A stretch of DNA of 64,000 bases. Source: an uncultured Sphingomonas sp. (GTDB lineage: Bacteria > Pseudomonadota > Alphaproteobacteria > Sphingomonadales > Sphingomonadaceae). A program made the position numbers and the translations under genes. Under the pieces are notes generated by a model. The model was not told the DNA's origin. It did no database searches and saw nothing but the letters and a program-made list of their open reading frames with translations. Position 1 is the stretch's first letter; each line of letters starts with the position of its first letter. Shown here piece after piece: positions 17,832 through 25,608 of this stretch. The stretch covers positions 1 to 64,000 of the forward strand of contig NZ_CAKTFO010000009.1 in assembly GCF_934560975.1 (NCBI RefSeq), given 5' to 3'.

Positions 17832-18427
17832 GGAGCGCTGCGAGCGCCGACGCGCGGCTCGGTTCCCTGCAGCAGCCGCTCGATATTCACGCGGTGGCGC
17901 CACAGCACAACCAGGGAGAAGGCGAGAAAGGTCAGCGTCAGGTCCGGCCGGAAGAAATAGGCGGCCGCGACCGGGATCGCGATCGCCGCGCTCATCCCCG
18001 CCACCGAGGACACCCGTATCGCCGCCAACGCGCCCAGCCACACCACCAGGGCGACCAACCCGGTCGGCCAGTGCAGCGCCAACGCGATGCCGAGCAACGT
18101 CGCCACGCCCTTGCCGCCGCGAAAGCGCAGCCAGATCGGGAAAACATGGCCGAAGAATGCCCCGATAGCGGCCAGCACCCCACCCGATGGCAGGATCGCC
18201 GCGCCGATCAGGACAGCGGCCGCGCCCTTGCCGCCATCTAGCAGCAGGGTGAGCGCCGCCAGCCCCTTGCGGCCGGTCCGCAGCACGTTGGTGGCGCCGA
18301 TATTGCCCGACCCGATCGATCGCGGATCGGCCGCCTGGCCAAAGCGGGTCACGATCACCCCGAACGGTATTGATCCGAGCAAATAGCCGCCGATCATCAG
18401 CAGCGCCGGAGTAAGCCATATGTGCAA
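17828..18427 (-). CDS. plsY: Acyl-phosphate glycerol-3-phosphate acyltransferase PlsY
   Basis: The 199-residue polytopic membrane protein transfers acyl groups from acyl-phosphate to glycerol-3-phosphate, the first step of phospholipid synthesis in this lineage. It shows the three PlsY motifs: GSIPFGV near the N-terminus, SGNIGATNVLR (about 40-50), and GHVFPIWLRFRGGKGVAT (about 92-109). Five or so membrane helices are visible. It is the first gene of the plsY-dprA-topA unit and overlaps dprA by 4 nt. Confidence 0.95.
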   Translation of the reverse strand: MHIWLTPALLMIGGYLLGSIPFGVIVTRFGQAADPRSIGSGNIGATNVLRTGRKGLAALTLLLDGGKGAAAVLIGAAILPSGGVLAAIGAFFGHVFPIWLRFRGGKGVATLLGIALALHWPTGLVALVVWLGALAAIRVSSVAGMSAAIAIPVAAAYFFRPDLTLTFLAFSLVVLWRHRVNIERLLQGTEPRVGARSAP

Positions 18428-19020
18428 TTCTTATCCCCTCGCCCCCACGGATAAGCGATTGCGACCGGCCTGCCAATTGATCTCGATTGTGCTGCCGATC
18501 GCGATCAACTCTGCCCTGACTGCGGACCTCTGAGCTTCGCCGGCATCCCACTCCCTCGCGACCCCGCAGGTTGGTGATGACGCCACGGAGGCAAGGCCGT
18601 CTTGCTCGCCCCTCCCCGGAGCCGCGCCGCCAGTGGCATGAGAAAGTCTCGGCCGTATAGCATCAGCCGGCTAGTCCGCGGGTTTGTGACGACGCCGATG
18701 GTGCGCGCCATCATCCGCCTCCGCCCCGGATCTGCGCCACCATCGGCTACTGACCCTGCCGCGAGTAGCTCGCCGCCGCCTGCAAGCCAGATGCGGCGCC
18801 TATTCGCGGTTCGGTTCCAGCCGGGACGAAGGCCGCACTCCCGTTTCATCAGGCTGCGAGTTGCCGAGGCCATGGGGCAATGGCATGCGGCGCATATGTG
18901 CCGGGCCGCACTGTCGCGATATCCCGACAATATGATTGTCGGGGAAAGCGGTCCGGCGGAGGCGCGCTTTTCCTGCGGGGACAGTGCGATGCCGCAGACG
19001 ATCGCCAATGGTCCATACGA
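18428..19020. other. 593-base stretch with no convincing gene
   Basis: Open frames exist on both strands, but none has a recognisable domain, a ribosome site or neighbour-like codon structure. No tRNA or known small-RNA signature was recognised. It separates plsY from the terminator of the tonB operon. It may contain decayed coding DNA or an unannotated small RNA. Confidence 0.4.
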
Positions 19021-19052
19021 AAAGAGGCGGATCCTTTCGGACCCGCCTCTTT
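19021..19052 (-). terminator. Intrinsic terminator of the tonB-exbB-exbD-exbD operon
   Basis: AAAGAGGCGG and CCGCCTCTTT form a 10-bp stem, with a further GGTCC/GGATCC pairing near the loop. On the minus strand it is followed by TTTCG, 25 nt beyond the last exbD stop. Confidence 0.75.
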
Positions 19053-19076
19053 CGATCTCAACGTGGTGCTAGCAGG

Positions 19077-19502
19077 TCAGAGACCGGCATAGGCCTCGTT
19101 GCCGATGAAGCCCATCTTGGTGACGTTGGCGCGCTTGGTCACGGCCAGCACCTCATCCACGCGCTCATAGCGGGCCTGCGCGTTGGGGCGCAGGTGAAGC
19201 TCGGGGATCGGGTTCATCGTCTGGGTCTGATCGAGATACTGACGCAGCACGGTCAGGTCGATCGGCGAGCCGTTCCAGAGGATCTGGTTGGTCGGCTCGA
19301 CCCGCACCTCGTTCTTCACCGGCTGGATCGGCGGAGGCGCATTGTTCTGGTTGTTCTGGGGAAGGTCCAGCTTCACCGCGTGCGTCTGCACGGGAATGGT
19401 GATGATGAACATGATGAGCAGCACCAGCATGACGTCGATCAGCGGCGTCGTGTTGATGTCCATCATCGGCTCGCCTTCGGCGGAGCCTGCACTCATGGCC
19501 AT
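19077..19502 (-). CDS. exbD: ExbD/TolR family biopolymer transport protein (second ExbD)
   Basis: The 141-residue protein has a short cytoplasmic N-terminus, the membrane helix beginning MMDINTTPLIDVMLVLLIMF with the conserved proton-path Asp, and a periplasmic domain. ExbD works with ExbB to couple proton flow to TonB. It is 24 nt downstream of another exbD, and the two share the INTTPL-DVML core but differ strongly in their periplasmic parts, so they are ancient paralogs. It is the last gene before the terminator. Confidence 0.92.
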   Translation of the reverse strand: MAMSAGSAEGEPMMDINTTPLIDVMLVLLIMFIITIPVQTHAVKLDLPQNNQNNAPPPIQPVKNEVRVEPTNQILWNGSPIDLTVLRQYLDQTQTMNPIPELHLRPNAQARYERVDEVLAVTKRANVTKMGFIGNEAYAGL

Positions 19503-19526
19503 AAGCGTTACTCCTGTTGCCGGCTA

Positions 19527-20012
19527 TCAGATGCGCGGGGCGTGATACTGACCGGGCTCGGGCTGCGAGATGAAGCCGACGCGGGCAAAGCCGGCACGCG
19601 CCACGTTCGTCATCGCACCACCCACACAGCGCCACGGCGTGTCGATGTCGCTGCGGATGTGCACTTCCGGCAGTTCCAGGCCGGCGGCGTTCGGGCCACC
19701 CTGCTTGTCGATCTCAAGCTTCAGCTTGGAGACCGATCGCTCGACCAGTTCCTCGGCAGTCACGCGGGTCTGGCCCCAGTAAACCTCGCACTCGCCCGCC
19801 GGGCTGGCACGGACGGACAGAACCACATTCTCGGGCTTGCTGGTGGTCGGCTCGAACGCGACCTTCGGCAGGCGGACGGGAACGGTCTGGATCACGACCG
19901 GCACGGTGATCAGGAAGATGATGAGGAGCACCAGCATGACGTCGACGAGCGGCGTCGTGTTGATGTCCGACATCGGTGAGTCGTTCTCGGCGGGGCCGGC
20001 ACTCATCGCCAT
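19527..20012 (-). CDS. exbD: ExbD/TolR family biopolymer transport protein (first ExbD)
   Basis: The 161-residue protein has the ExbD architecture: MSDINTTPLVDVMLVLLIIF followed by a periplasmic domain that contains two cysteines (GECEVYWG and PWRCVGG). Those cysteines are absent at the matching places in the second ExbD and could form a disulfide. It follows exbB after a 95-nt gap that contains a strong hairpin. The start at 20012 gives the same MAMSAG leader seen in the downstream exbD. Confidence 0.92.
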   Translation of the reverse strand: MAMSAGPAENDSPMSDINTTPLVDVMLVLLIIFLITVPVVIQTVPVRLPKVAFEPTTSKPENVVLSVRASPAGECEVYWGQTRVTAEELVERSVSKLKLEIDKQGGPNAAGLELPEVHIRSDIDTPWRCVGGAMTNVARAGFARVGFISQPEPGQYHAPRI

Positions 20013-20071
20013 GGAGCGGATATCCTATGTCTGTTCGCGGCGGGTACCATGCGGCACCTGTCGGTGGAAGC

Positions 20072-20099
20072 GGCGGGCAGGACCACGGCCCTGCCCGCC
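20072..20099 (-). other. Intercistronic hairpin between exbB and exbD
   Basis: GGCGGGCAGG and CCTGCCCGCC form a perfect 10-bp stem with an 8-nt loop, starting 8 nt after the exbB stop. In the direction of transcription it lacks a following U-run, so it looks more like an mRNA-stabilising or processing element than a full terminator. Confidence 0.6.
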
Positions 20100-20107
20100 T
20101 TTCCTAT

Positions 20108-20875
20108 TTACGCCTTCGGGTTAACCGCAGCCGAACCCGTCTTCAGCGGCGGGGTCGGAGCCGACTTCACCGCGGCGATCTGCGGGCGAACGGCGCCGTT
20201 CGACACCAGGTAGCCGTGCAGGTCGGTCGCGAAGTTGCCGATCTGCTCGGCCACGACCTTGTTGCGGCGGATCAGCCAGTTGTAGCCGAGCACGGCCGGA
20301 ACGGCCACGGCCAGGCCGAGCGCGGTCATGATCAGAGCCTCACCGACCGGACCGGCGACCGCGTCGATCGACGCCTGGCCAGCCGCACCGATCTTGATCA
20401 GCGCGCGATAGATGCCGATCACGGTACCGAACAGACCGATGAACGGCGCGGTCGAACCGACCGTCGCGAGCACGGCCAGACCGTTGCCGAGCTTGGAGTT
20501 CACGGCAGCCTGGCTGCGCGACAGCGAGCCGCCGAGCCATTCGTGCTGGTCGATCGGATCGATCAGGCGGGTGTGCTCGTCCTGGGCGCGCAGGCCGTCA
20601 TCGACGATCTGGCGATAGGCCGAGTTGCGCTCAAGCTTGTTGGCGCCTTCCTTGATGGTCGGCGTACCCCAGAAGCTGGTGCGGACGCGCTTCGCCTGGT
20701 TCAGGATCTTCTGCTGCTCGATCAGCTTCGTGAACATGATGTACCAGGACGCGGCCGACATGATCACCAGGATGATGAACACGGTCCACGCAATGGTGCC
20801 GCCCTGCTCGAGCGCGGCCAACAAGCCGTAGGGGTTGGAATTTGCCGCGGCGGCGCCGGGAGCTGGAGTCGTCAT
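20108..20875 (-). CDS. exbB: ExbB/MotA/TolQ family proton channel protein
   Basis: The 255-residue protein has an N-terminal membrane helix (about 24-45, TIAWTVFIILVIMSAAS), a cytoplasmic region, and two further helices containing APFIGLFGTVIGIYRAL and the conserved ALGLAVAVPAVLGYN segment. These are the MotA/TolQ/ExbB proton-channel signatures. It forms the inner-membrane motor with ExbD that energises TonB. The ATG at 20875 is preferred over an in-frame TTG two codons upstream, with AGGA as ribosome site. It lies between tonB and the two exbD genes. Confidence 0.94.
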   Translation of the reverse strand: MTTPAPGAAAANSNPYGLLAALEQGGTIAWTVFIILVIMSAASWYIMFTKLIEQQKILNQAKRVRTSFWGTPTIKEGANKLERNSAYRQIVDDGLRAQDEHTRLIDPIDQHEWLGGSLSRSQAAVNSKLGNGLAVLATVGSTAPFIGLFGTVIGIYRALIKIGAAGQASIDAVAGPVGEALIMTALGLAVAVPAVLGYNWLIRRNKVVAEQIGNFATDLHGYLVSNGAVRPQIAAVKSAPTPPLKTGSAAVNPKA

Positions 20876-20907
20876 GGTCAAATAGGTCCTTCCTAGAAGA
20901 TGTGCGA

Positions 20908-20934
20908 CGCCGGCGCGCTCACCACACGCCGGCG
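20908..20934 (-). other. Intercistronic hairpin between tonB and exbB
   Basis: Two copies of the self-complementary CGCCGGCG (20908-20915 and 20927-20934) can pair around an 11-nt loop in the 69-nt tonB-exbB gap. There is no following U-run. Confidence 0.5.
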
Positions 20935-20944
20935 GAAATGGGCA

Positions 20945-21607
20945 TCACTCGTTCGGCAGGCGCCAGCGGAAGCTCAGCGTCTTGTTGCTCCGAAGAGGCC
21001 GGCCCGTTGTATCCAAAGCAGCCGAATAGCGCGCACGGCGGGTAATCAAGCGGCAAGCGGCATCGTCAAGATCGCTCGACCCGCTGGACCCGGTCGTCCG
21101 GCAATTCTCCACGCGGCCCTGCTCGTTGATCTCGAACGCGATCGTCGAGGTGCCCTGACGCTCTTCGCGCTGGGCCGAAGGCGGATAGTCCGCGTCCGTG
21201 ATCCAGTCGCCCGGGTTACCCTTGGCCGTCGCAGCCTTGGACGGCTGAGGCGGAGGCGGGGGCGCCGGAGGAGCCGGCGGAGCGGCCGGGGTGATCTGCA
21301 CCGGCGGCGGCGTGGTCACCGTCGCGATCGGCGGAGTCACCAACACAGGGGTCTGCACGATGGGCGGCGGAGCCACGATGGGCGGCGGCTCAAACTTCTG
21401 CTCCGGTGGCGGGGGCGGCGGCTCCTGCTCCGGGGGCGGTGGTTCTTCCGTCACGTCCACGACCTTGAGGTCCTGAGCGGCCTTCTTGATGACGTTGTAC
21501 GCCAGGCCGGTGATGAAGGCGTATCCGATAAGCGCGTGGAGCAATACCACGAGCCCGATCGATACGACCTTACGCGTGCTCATCGTCGGTTGATCAGCGT
21601 AAGCCAT
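20945..21607 (-). CDS. tonB: Energy transducer TonB
   Basis: The 220-residue protein has an N-terminal membrane helix (about 13-40), a long Pro/Glu then Pro/Val-rich spacer (about 55-125) that spans the periplasm, and a C-terminal TonB domain with DADYPPSAQREERQGTSTI. TonB transmits the proton-motive force from ExbB-ExbD to outer-membrane receptors. An alternative start at 21583 (MSTRKV) is possible, but GGGAG precedes the 21607 ATG. It is the first gene of the operon and has a 9-bp inverted repeat upstream. Confidence 0.93.
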   Translation of the reverse strand: MAYADQPTMSTRKVVSIGLVVLLHALIGYAFITGLAYNVIKKAAQDLKVVDVTEEPPPPEQEPPPPPPEQKFEPPPIVAPPPIVQTPVLVTPPIATVTTPPPVQITPAAPPAPPAPPPPPQPSKAATAKGNPGDWITDADYPPSAQREERQGTSTIAFEINEQGRVENCRTTGSSGSSDLDDAACRLITRRARYSAALDTTGRPLRSNKTLSFRWRLPNE

Positions 21608-21680
21608 TAAGGAACGTTACTCCCTTGTAATCCGATCGGTACGCCGGACGTCCACAATCCAGACGCCCGAAAATCCCGAG

Positions 21681-21713
21681 ATCGCGAAAGGATATTGCGT
21701 CCAATTTCGCGAT
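21681..21713. promoter_or_regulatory. Inverted repeat upstream of tonB (candidate operator)
   Basis: ATCGCGAAA and TTTCGCGAT form a perfect 9-bp inverted repeat with a 15-nt AT-richer spacer, about 75 nt before tonB. It does not match a Fur box. It could bind a dimeric regulator of tonB or of the divergent exported-protein gene. Confidence 0.4.
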
Positions 21714-21851
21714 ACCTCCTGTTCCTATCGCGACCAACTGACCGACGCAAACGCTTTGTAGGAATGTGCAATCGCTTTATGGTTACCGTGCAAAGAGAGG
21801 CGCGGCGTGCAGTGCTTGTGCGAACGCCCCCCATCATGCCACAGGTCGCCC

Positions 21852-22667
21852 ATGCGCCGATCCTTGATCCTCCTCGTTGCCCTGCCCGCCCTTGTGGCTG
21901 CCGCCGCAGCCGATCCGCTCGCAGGACTCGTTACCACCTATAGTTACCCAGAAATGGCCGATATGGCCCTGACCGCCCCGCTGGCGGTGGCGGCGGACAT
22001 CGACCGGGCGATCGCGCTCAAGGGTGCGCAGGCGGAGGGCGTCGGCAGCAACCGCACGCGTTATTACGTGGAGGCCAACACCACCGCCCTGATCAGCGGC
22101 AAGGGGGCGGTGCCGCCGCGCATCTCCTATCTGGTCGATCTGCCCAACCCCGAGACCGGTCGCAAGCTGAAGCTGAAGGGTGCGCCGGTGATGCTGCTCG
22201 CTGCGCCCGGGACCAGACCGGGCGAGCTTCGCCTGATCGGCCCGCGCGCGCAGGTGCCGCGCACGCCCGAGAACGAGGCGCGGCTGCGCGCCATCCTGAA
22301 GGCCGCCGTCGCGCCCGACGCGCCGCCCGCCATCACGGGCATCACCCGCGCCTTCCACGTCCCCGGATCGCTGCCGGGCGAAAGCGAGACGCAGATCTTC
22401 CTGCGCACGGCGGACAATCGCCCGATCTCGCTCAACGTCCTGCGCCGCCCGTCTGAACAGCCGCGGTGGGCAGTGGCGCTGACCGAACTGGTCGATGCCA
22501 GCGCCGAACCCCCCGCCCGCGAAACCTTGCTGTGGTATCGCCTTGCCTGCGGCCTGCCCCCGATCCTGCCGGAGCGGGCGTTGATGGGCCTTTCCAACGA
22601 GGATGCGGAGGCGGCGCGCGCCGATTACAAGGTAGTGCTGGACGGCTTGGGGCCCTGCACGCGCTGA
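21852..22667 (+). CDS. Conserved exported protein of unknown function
   Basis: The 271-residue protein starts with a clear signal peptide (MRRSLILLVALPALVAAAAA). The rest has no domain I recognise: a mixed alpha/beta-looking region with SNRTRYYVEANTTALI, then PPRISYLVDLP and GELRLIGP, ending with one cysteine in ACGLPP and another in GPCTR. The ATG at 21852 is the only start that gives the signal peptide at the N-terminus. It is divergent from tonB and converges with the SDR gene. A periplasmic location is inferred. Confidence 0.75.
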   Translation: MRRSLILLVALPALVAAAAADPLAGLVTTYSYPEMADMALTAPLAVAADIDRAIALKGAQAEGVGSNRTRYYVEANTTALISGKGAVPPRISYLVDLPNPETGRKLKLKGAPVMLLAAPGTRPGELRLIGPRAQVPRTPENEARLRAILKAAVAPDAPPAITGITRAFHVPGSLPGESETQIFLRTADNRPISLNVLRRPSEQPRWAVALTELVDASAEPPARETLLWYRLACGLPPILPERALMGLSNEDAEAARADYKVVLDGLGPCTR

Positions 22668-22677
22668 CCGCCGGCGA

Positions 22678-23418
22678 TCAGCGCGAGGCCAGGTGAACGA
22701 AATCCCGCTTGTAGCTTTCCAGGGTCGCCCCGCCGTCTACAAACAATGTCTGCCCGGTAACCGCCTGGGCGCCGGCGAGATAGGCCACGGCATCCGCGAC
22801 CTGATCCGGCGACGGCAGGCGGGCGAGCGGCATCGCCCGGGCAAGCCGGTCGATCTGATCGTCCTGATATTCGTCGCCCGGGATGGTCAGGCCGGGCGCC
22901 ACCGCATTGATCCGCATCGGCGCAAAGGCGCGGGCGGCGACGCGGGTGATCGCGCCCAACGCCAGCTTGGAGGCGGTATAGGCCGCCTGGTCCACCGGAG
23001 GATTGACGATCCGCTGGTCGACGATATTGACCACGGCGCGCCCGCCCGCGGCCGCGAGCGCCCGGGTCAGCAGCAGCGGCGCGGTAAGGTTTACCGCCAG
23101 GTGCCGTTCCAGCACGTCCCGCGACAGATCGGTCCAATCGCCTTCCTCGAACAAGGCCGCATTGTTGACCAGCAGGTCCGGCGCGCGCCCGAAATGGTCG
23201 GTGACCCGCGGAAGGAGGGACTCGACCGCGGTCCCGTCCGCCAGGTCCGCCGCAAAGCGCGCCCACTTGGTCCCCGCTTGCTCCAGCGCAGGGGCAGGAG
23301 CATCGAGCGCGCCGCCGCCCCGCCCGTGCAGCGCCAGATCGTAGCCGTCCTCCGCCAGGCGGGCGGCGATCGCGGCACCCAGCCGCGTCAGGCCGCCCGT
23401 GACGAGCGCGAGCATCAA
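22678..23418 (-). CDS. SDR oxidoreductase, pteridine-reductase (FolM/PTR1)-like
   Basis: The 246-residue short-chain dehydrogenase has a Rossmann start VTGGLTRLGAAIA, where Arg replaces the usual middle glycine (TGxxxRxG, typical of pteridine reductases). It also has the NNAA motif, a catalytic YTASK, and the C-terminal VTGQTLFVDGGATL. Its start overlaps the stop of the folB-like gene upstream by 4 nt. Together they suggest reduction of dihydropterin, as in FolM or PTR1, so a role in folate or monapterin metabolism is likely. Substrate is inferred from motif and neighbour. Confidence 0.8.
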   Translation of the reverse strand: MMLALVTGGLTRLGAAIAARLAEDGYDLALHGRGGGALDAPAPALEQAGTKWARFAADLADGTAVESLLPRVTDHFGRAPDLLVNNAALFEEGDWTDLSRDVLERHLAVNLTAPLLLTRALAAAGGRAVVNIVDQRIVNPPVDQAAYTASKLALGAITRVAARAFAPMRINAVAPGLTIPGDEYQDDQIDRLARAMPLARLPSPDQVADAVAYLAGAQAVTGQTLFVDGGATLESYKRDFVHLASR

Positions 23419-23837
23419 CGCCGCTCGCGCGCCAGGGTCATCCCGATCGATTCGCCGTCCTGCGACAAGGCCAGCTTCAGGATCCGCACTTCCACCCGCA
23501 GCACGCGCTCATCCTGGCCCATGATGGTGTCGATCACATGCTCGGCCACGCCTTCGACCAGGGTGAAGTGCACGTCCTTGGGCAACCCCTCCTCCACCGC
23601 CCGGCGCAGGTCGAGATAGTTCTTGGATTCGGTCAGCGGCGTGTCCACCGCGAAGCGGCGCGGTGCGGCAATGTCGGCCTTGACCGAGATCTTGAGCGGC
23701 TGCGGCATGTGGGTTTCTTCGGAATAGATGCCGGTCAGCACATCCACCACCAGATCGCTCACCTCCAGCCGCACCACGTCGGTGGGCGAGGCGATGTCGG
23801 GCATGAAGACGAGCGGAGATTGTGCGGTCATGGTCAT
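23415..23837 (-). CDS. Dihydroneopterin aldolase family protein (FolB-like)
   Basis: The 140-residue protein has the FolB tunnelling fold: VVDVLTGIYSEETHMPQPL, a helix with DLRRAVEEGL, the Glu-containing LVEGVAEHVIDTI motif that binds the pterin, and a final VRILKLAL strand with a Lys in the position of the catalytic Lys of FolB. FolB converts dihydroneopterin to 6-hydroxymethyl-dihydropterin. It overlaps the downstream SDR gene (ATGA). Two adjacent Met codons (23837 and 23831) are possible starts. Confidence 0.85.
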   Translation of the reverse strand: MTMTAQSPLVFMPDIASPTDVVRLEVSDLVVDVLTGIYSEETHMPQPLKISVKADIAAPRRFAVDTPLTESKNYLDLRRAVEEGLPKDVHFTLVEGVAEHVIDTIMGQDERVLRVEVRILKLALSQDGESIGMTLARERR

Positions 23838-23936
23838 GCGCCGCCACCTAGCAGCGAGCGCCCCGAGCGGCCAGTCGCTTCCCTTTCACGCATGATCGGA
23901 TAAGGGGCGCATCCCTTATCGGAATGGCCGCCTCCC

Positions 23937-24422
23937 TTGATCCTGATTACGCCCCTCGCCCATGTCGATCCGCTTGCGGTCGAGCAATTGCTGGACACGG
24001 CCTTTGGCGCGGATCGCCATGGCCGCACCGCCTATCGCATCCGCAGCGGGATGGCGGCGGTGCCGGACCTGTCCTTCGCGGCGATGGATGGTGAAGCGTT
24101 CGTCGGCTCGCTGCAAAGCTGGCCGATCGCCCTGCACGGGGCGGAGGGTGCCACTCCGCTGGTGCTGGTCGGGCCGGTGGCGGTCGCGCCGGGGCACCAG
24201 GGACGGGGCATCGGGCAGGCGCTGATGCGGCGGATGCTGGAGGCGGCAGCGGGCGGCGACCCGCTCGTCCTGATCGGCGATCCCGAATATTATGGCCGCT
24301 TCGGCTTTGACGATTCGCGCACGGCAGGGTGGGAGGCGCCCGGCCCGGTGGAGCGCCGTCGCCTGCTGGCGTCGAGCAACAGTCCGCTGCCGCGCGACGG
24401 AATGCTGGGCCCACGCGCCTGA
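23937..24422 (+). CDS. GNAT family N-acetyltransferase
   Basis: The 161-residue protein shows the GNAT core, including the acetyl-CoA loop GHQGRGIGQALM (about 87-98) after the VGPVAVAP strand, and a later DPEYYGRFGF segment. This PEYYxRFGF ending is typical of the YhbS-type subgroup, which acetylates small molecules or protein N-termini. The substrate is not predictable. No in-frame ATG precedes the core, so a TTG at 23937 is used. It is divergent from the folB-like gene. Confidence 0.85.
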   Translation: MILITPLAHVDPLAVEQLLDTAFGADRHGRTAYRIRSGMAAVPDLSFAAMDGEAFVGSLQSWPIALHGAEGATPLVLVGPVAVAPGHQGRGIGQALMRRMLEAAAGGDPLVLIGDPEYYGRFGFDDSRTAGWEAPGPVERRRLLASSNSPLPRDGMLGPRA

Positions 24423-24457
24423 GCGGCTTTCGTAGCGCCGCGCAATGATCTACCGCC

Positions 24458-25021
24458 GTGAAAATGCCCGAACGCGCCCTTCCCCCGGATACGCTTACCG
24501 GCCTTTCGCTGGCGGAGATCGCGGATGCCGCGGCCGCCCGGCGCCTGCCGCCCGTCGACAGCTGGAACCCGGCCCATTGCGGCGACAGCGGCATGCAAAT
24601 CCTGGCCGACGGCACCTGGCTGCACGACGGATCGGCCATTACCAGGCCGGCAATGGTGCGGCTGTTCTCCACCTTGCTACGGCGTGAGGAGGATGGCTGC
24701 TATGTGCTTGTCACCCCTGTCGAAAAGTTGTCCATCACGGTGGAGGACGCCCCGTTCGCGGCGGTGGAGCTGGTGAGCGAGGGAGCGGGACGCGATCGGC
24801 GGCTGGCCTTCCGGCTCAACACCGGCGACGTCGTGATCGCCGGGCCCGCGCATCCGGTGAGCATGGAAGAAGGCCGCCCGCTGCTGCATGTCCGCGCGCG
24901 GCTGACGGCACGGCTGGCGCGGCCCGTATATTACGAACTGGCCGAACTGGCCCTGGCCGAGGGTAACAGCCCGGGCGGTCTGTGGTCCGATGGCGGCTTT
25001 CTGTCCCTGGAGGAGGCATGA
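24458..25021 (+). CDS. DUF1285 domain protein
   Basis: The 187-residue protein matches the DUF1285 family: PPVDSWNPAHCGDSGMQI near the N-terminus and then TWLHDGSAITRPAMVRLFSTLLRRE. The family's biochemical role is unknown. It begins the DUF1285-NUDIX-CCA operon with a GTG at 24458 (an ATG at 24464 is also possible), and its stop overlaps the NUDIX start (ATGA). The coupling to CoA and tRNA-end enzymes is a recurring gene order in alphaproteobacteria. Confidence 0.88.
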   Translation: MKMPERALPPDTLTGLSLAEIADAAAARRLPPVDSWNPAHCGDSGMQILADGTWLHDGSAITRPAMVRLFSTLLRREEDGCYVLVTPVEKLSITVEDAPFAAVELVSEGAGRDRRLAFRLNTGDVVIAGPAHPVSMEEGRPLLHVRARLTARLARPVYYELAELALAEGNSPGGLWSDGGFLSLEEA

Positions 25022-25608
25022 CACTTGCCGAGCGGCTGTGCGCCGCTTTGTCACAAACCGGCGGCGCGACGCCGATCGAGGGCGACGATTACGATCGGGC
25101 GGCCGGCGACTATCGGCCGGCCGCCGTGCTGGTGGCGGTGACCGACCGCTCCGAACCGGGCGTGCTGCTGACGCTGCGCCAGACCAATTTGCGGCGCCAT
25201 GCCGGGCAGATCGCCTTTCCGGGCGGCCGGGTCGATCCGGAGGATGCTGATGCCGAGGCCGCCGCCCTGCGCGAGGCGGAGGAGGAAATCGGGCTGGATC
25301 CGGCGCTGGTGGAGGTGGTCGGCGCGACCGACATCTACCGGGTCGGCACCGGCTTCTCGGTCACGCCGGTGATCGGGGTGGTCCCGCCCGATTTGCCGCT
25401 GATGCCCCACGAAGCGGAGGTGGCGGCGATCTTTGAAGTGCCGCTGATGTTCCTGCTACAGGGGTCCAACCATCTCCAGCGGTCGACCGAGTGGGAAGGG
25501 CGCACGCGATCGTTCCACGAAATATTGTGGGAGGATCGCCGCATCTGGGGCGCGACAGCGGGCATGATCGTGAATCTGTCGCGGCGGTTGCGGCCGCTGC
25601 TCGCATGA
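25018..25608 (+). CDS. NUDIX hydrolase, CoA pyrophosphatase family
   Basis: The 196-residue enzyme carries a complete NUDIX box at about residues 71-93: GGRVDPEDADAEAAALREAE followed by EEIGL. The preceding LTLRQTNLRRHAGQIAFPG is the conserved NuCoA segment of CoA pyrophosphatases, which cleave CoA to 4'-phosphopantetheine and 3',5'-ADP. The ATG at 25018 has GGAGGAGG as ribosome site and overlaps the DUF1285 stop. It overlaps the cca gene by 4 nt at the other end. Confidence 0.9.
   Translation: MTLAERLCAALSQTGGATPIEGDDYDRAAGDYRPAAVLVAVTDRSEPGVLLTLRQTNLRRHAGQIAFPGGRVDPEDADAEAAALREAEEEIGLDPALVEVVGATDIYRVGTGFSVTPVIGVVPPDLPLMPHEAEVAAIFEVPLMFLLQGSNHLQRSTEWEGRTRSFHEILWEDRRIWGATAGMIVNLSRRLRPLLA

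Noticed and set aside
18505..18762. A minus-strand frame reading MMARTIGVVTNPRTSRL
   Set aside because: No domain, poor ribosome site and no family; more likely non-coding or decayed DNA.
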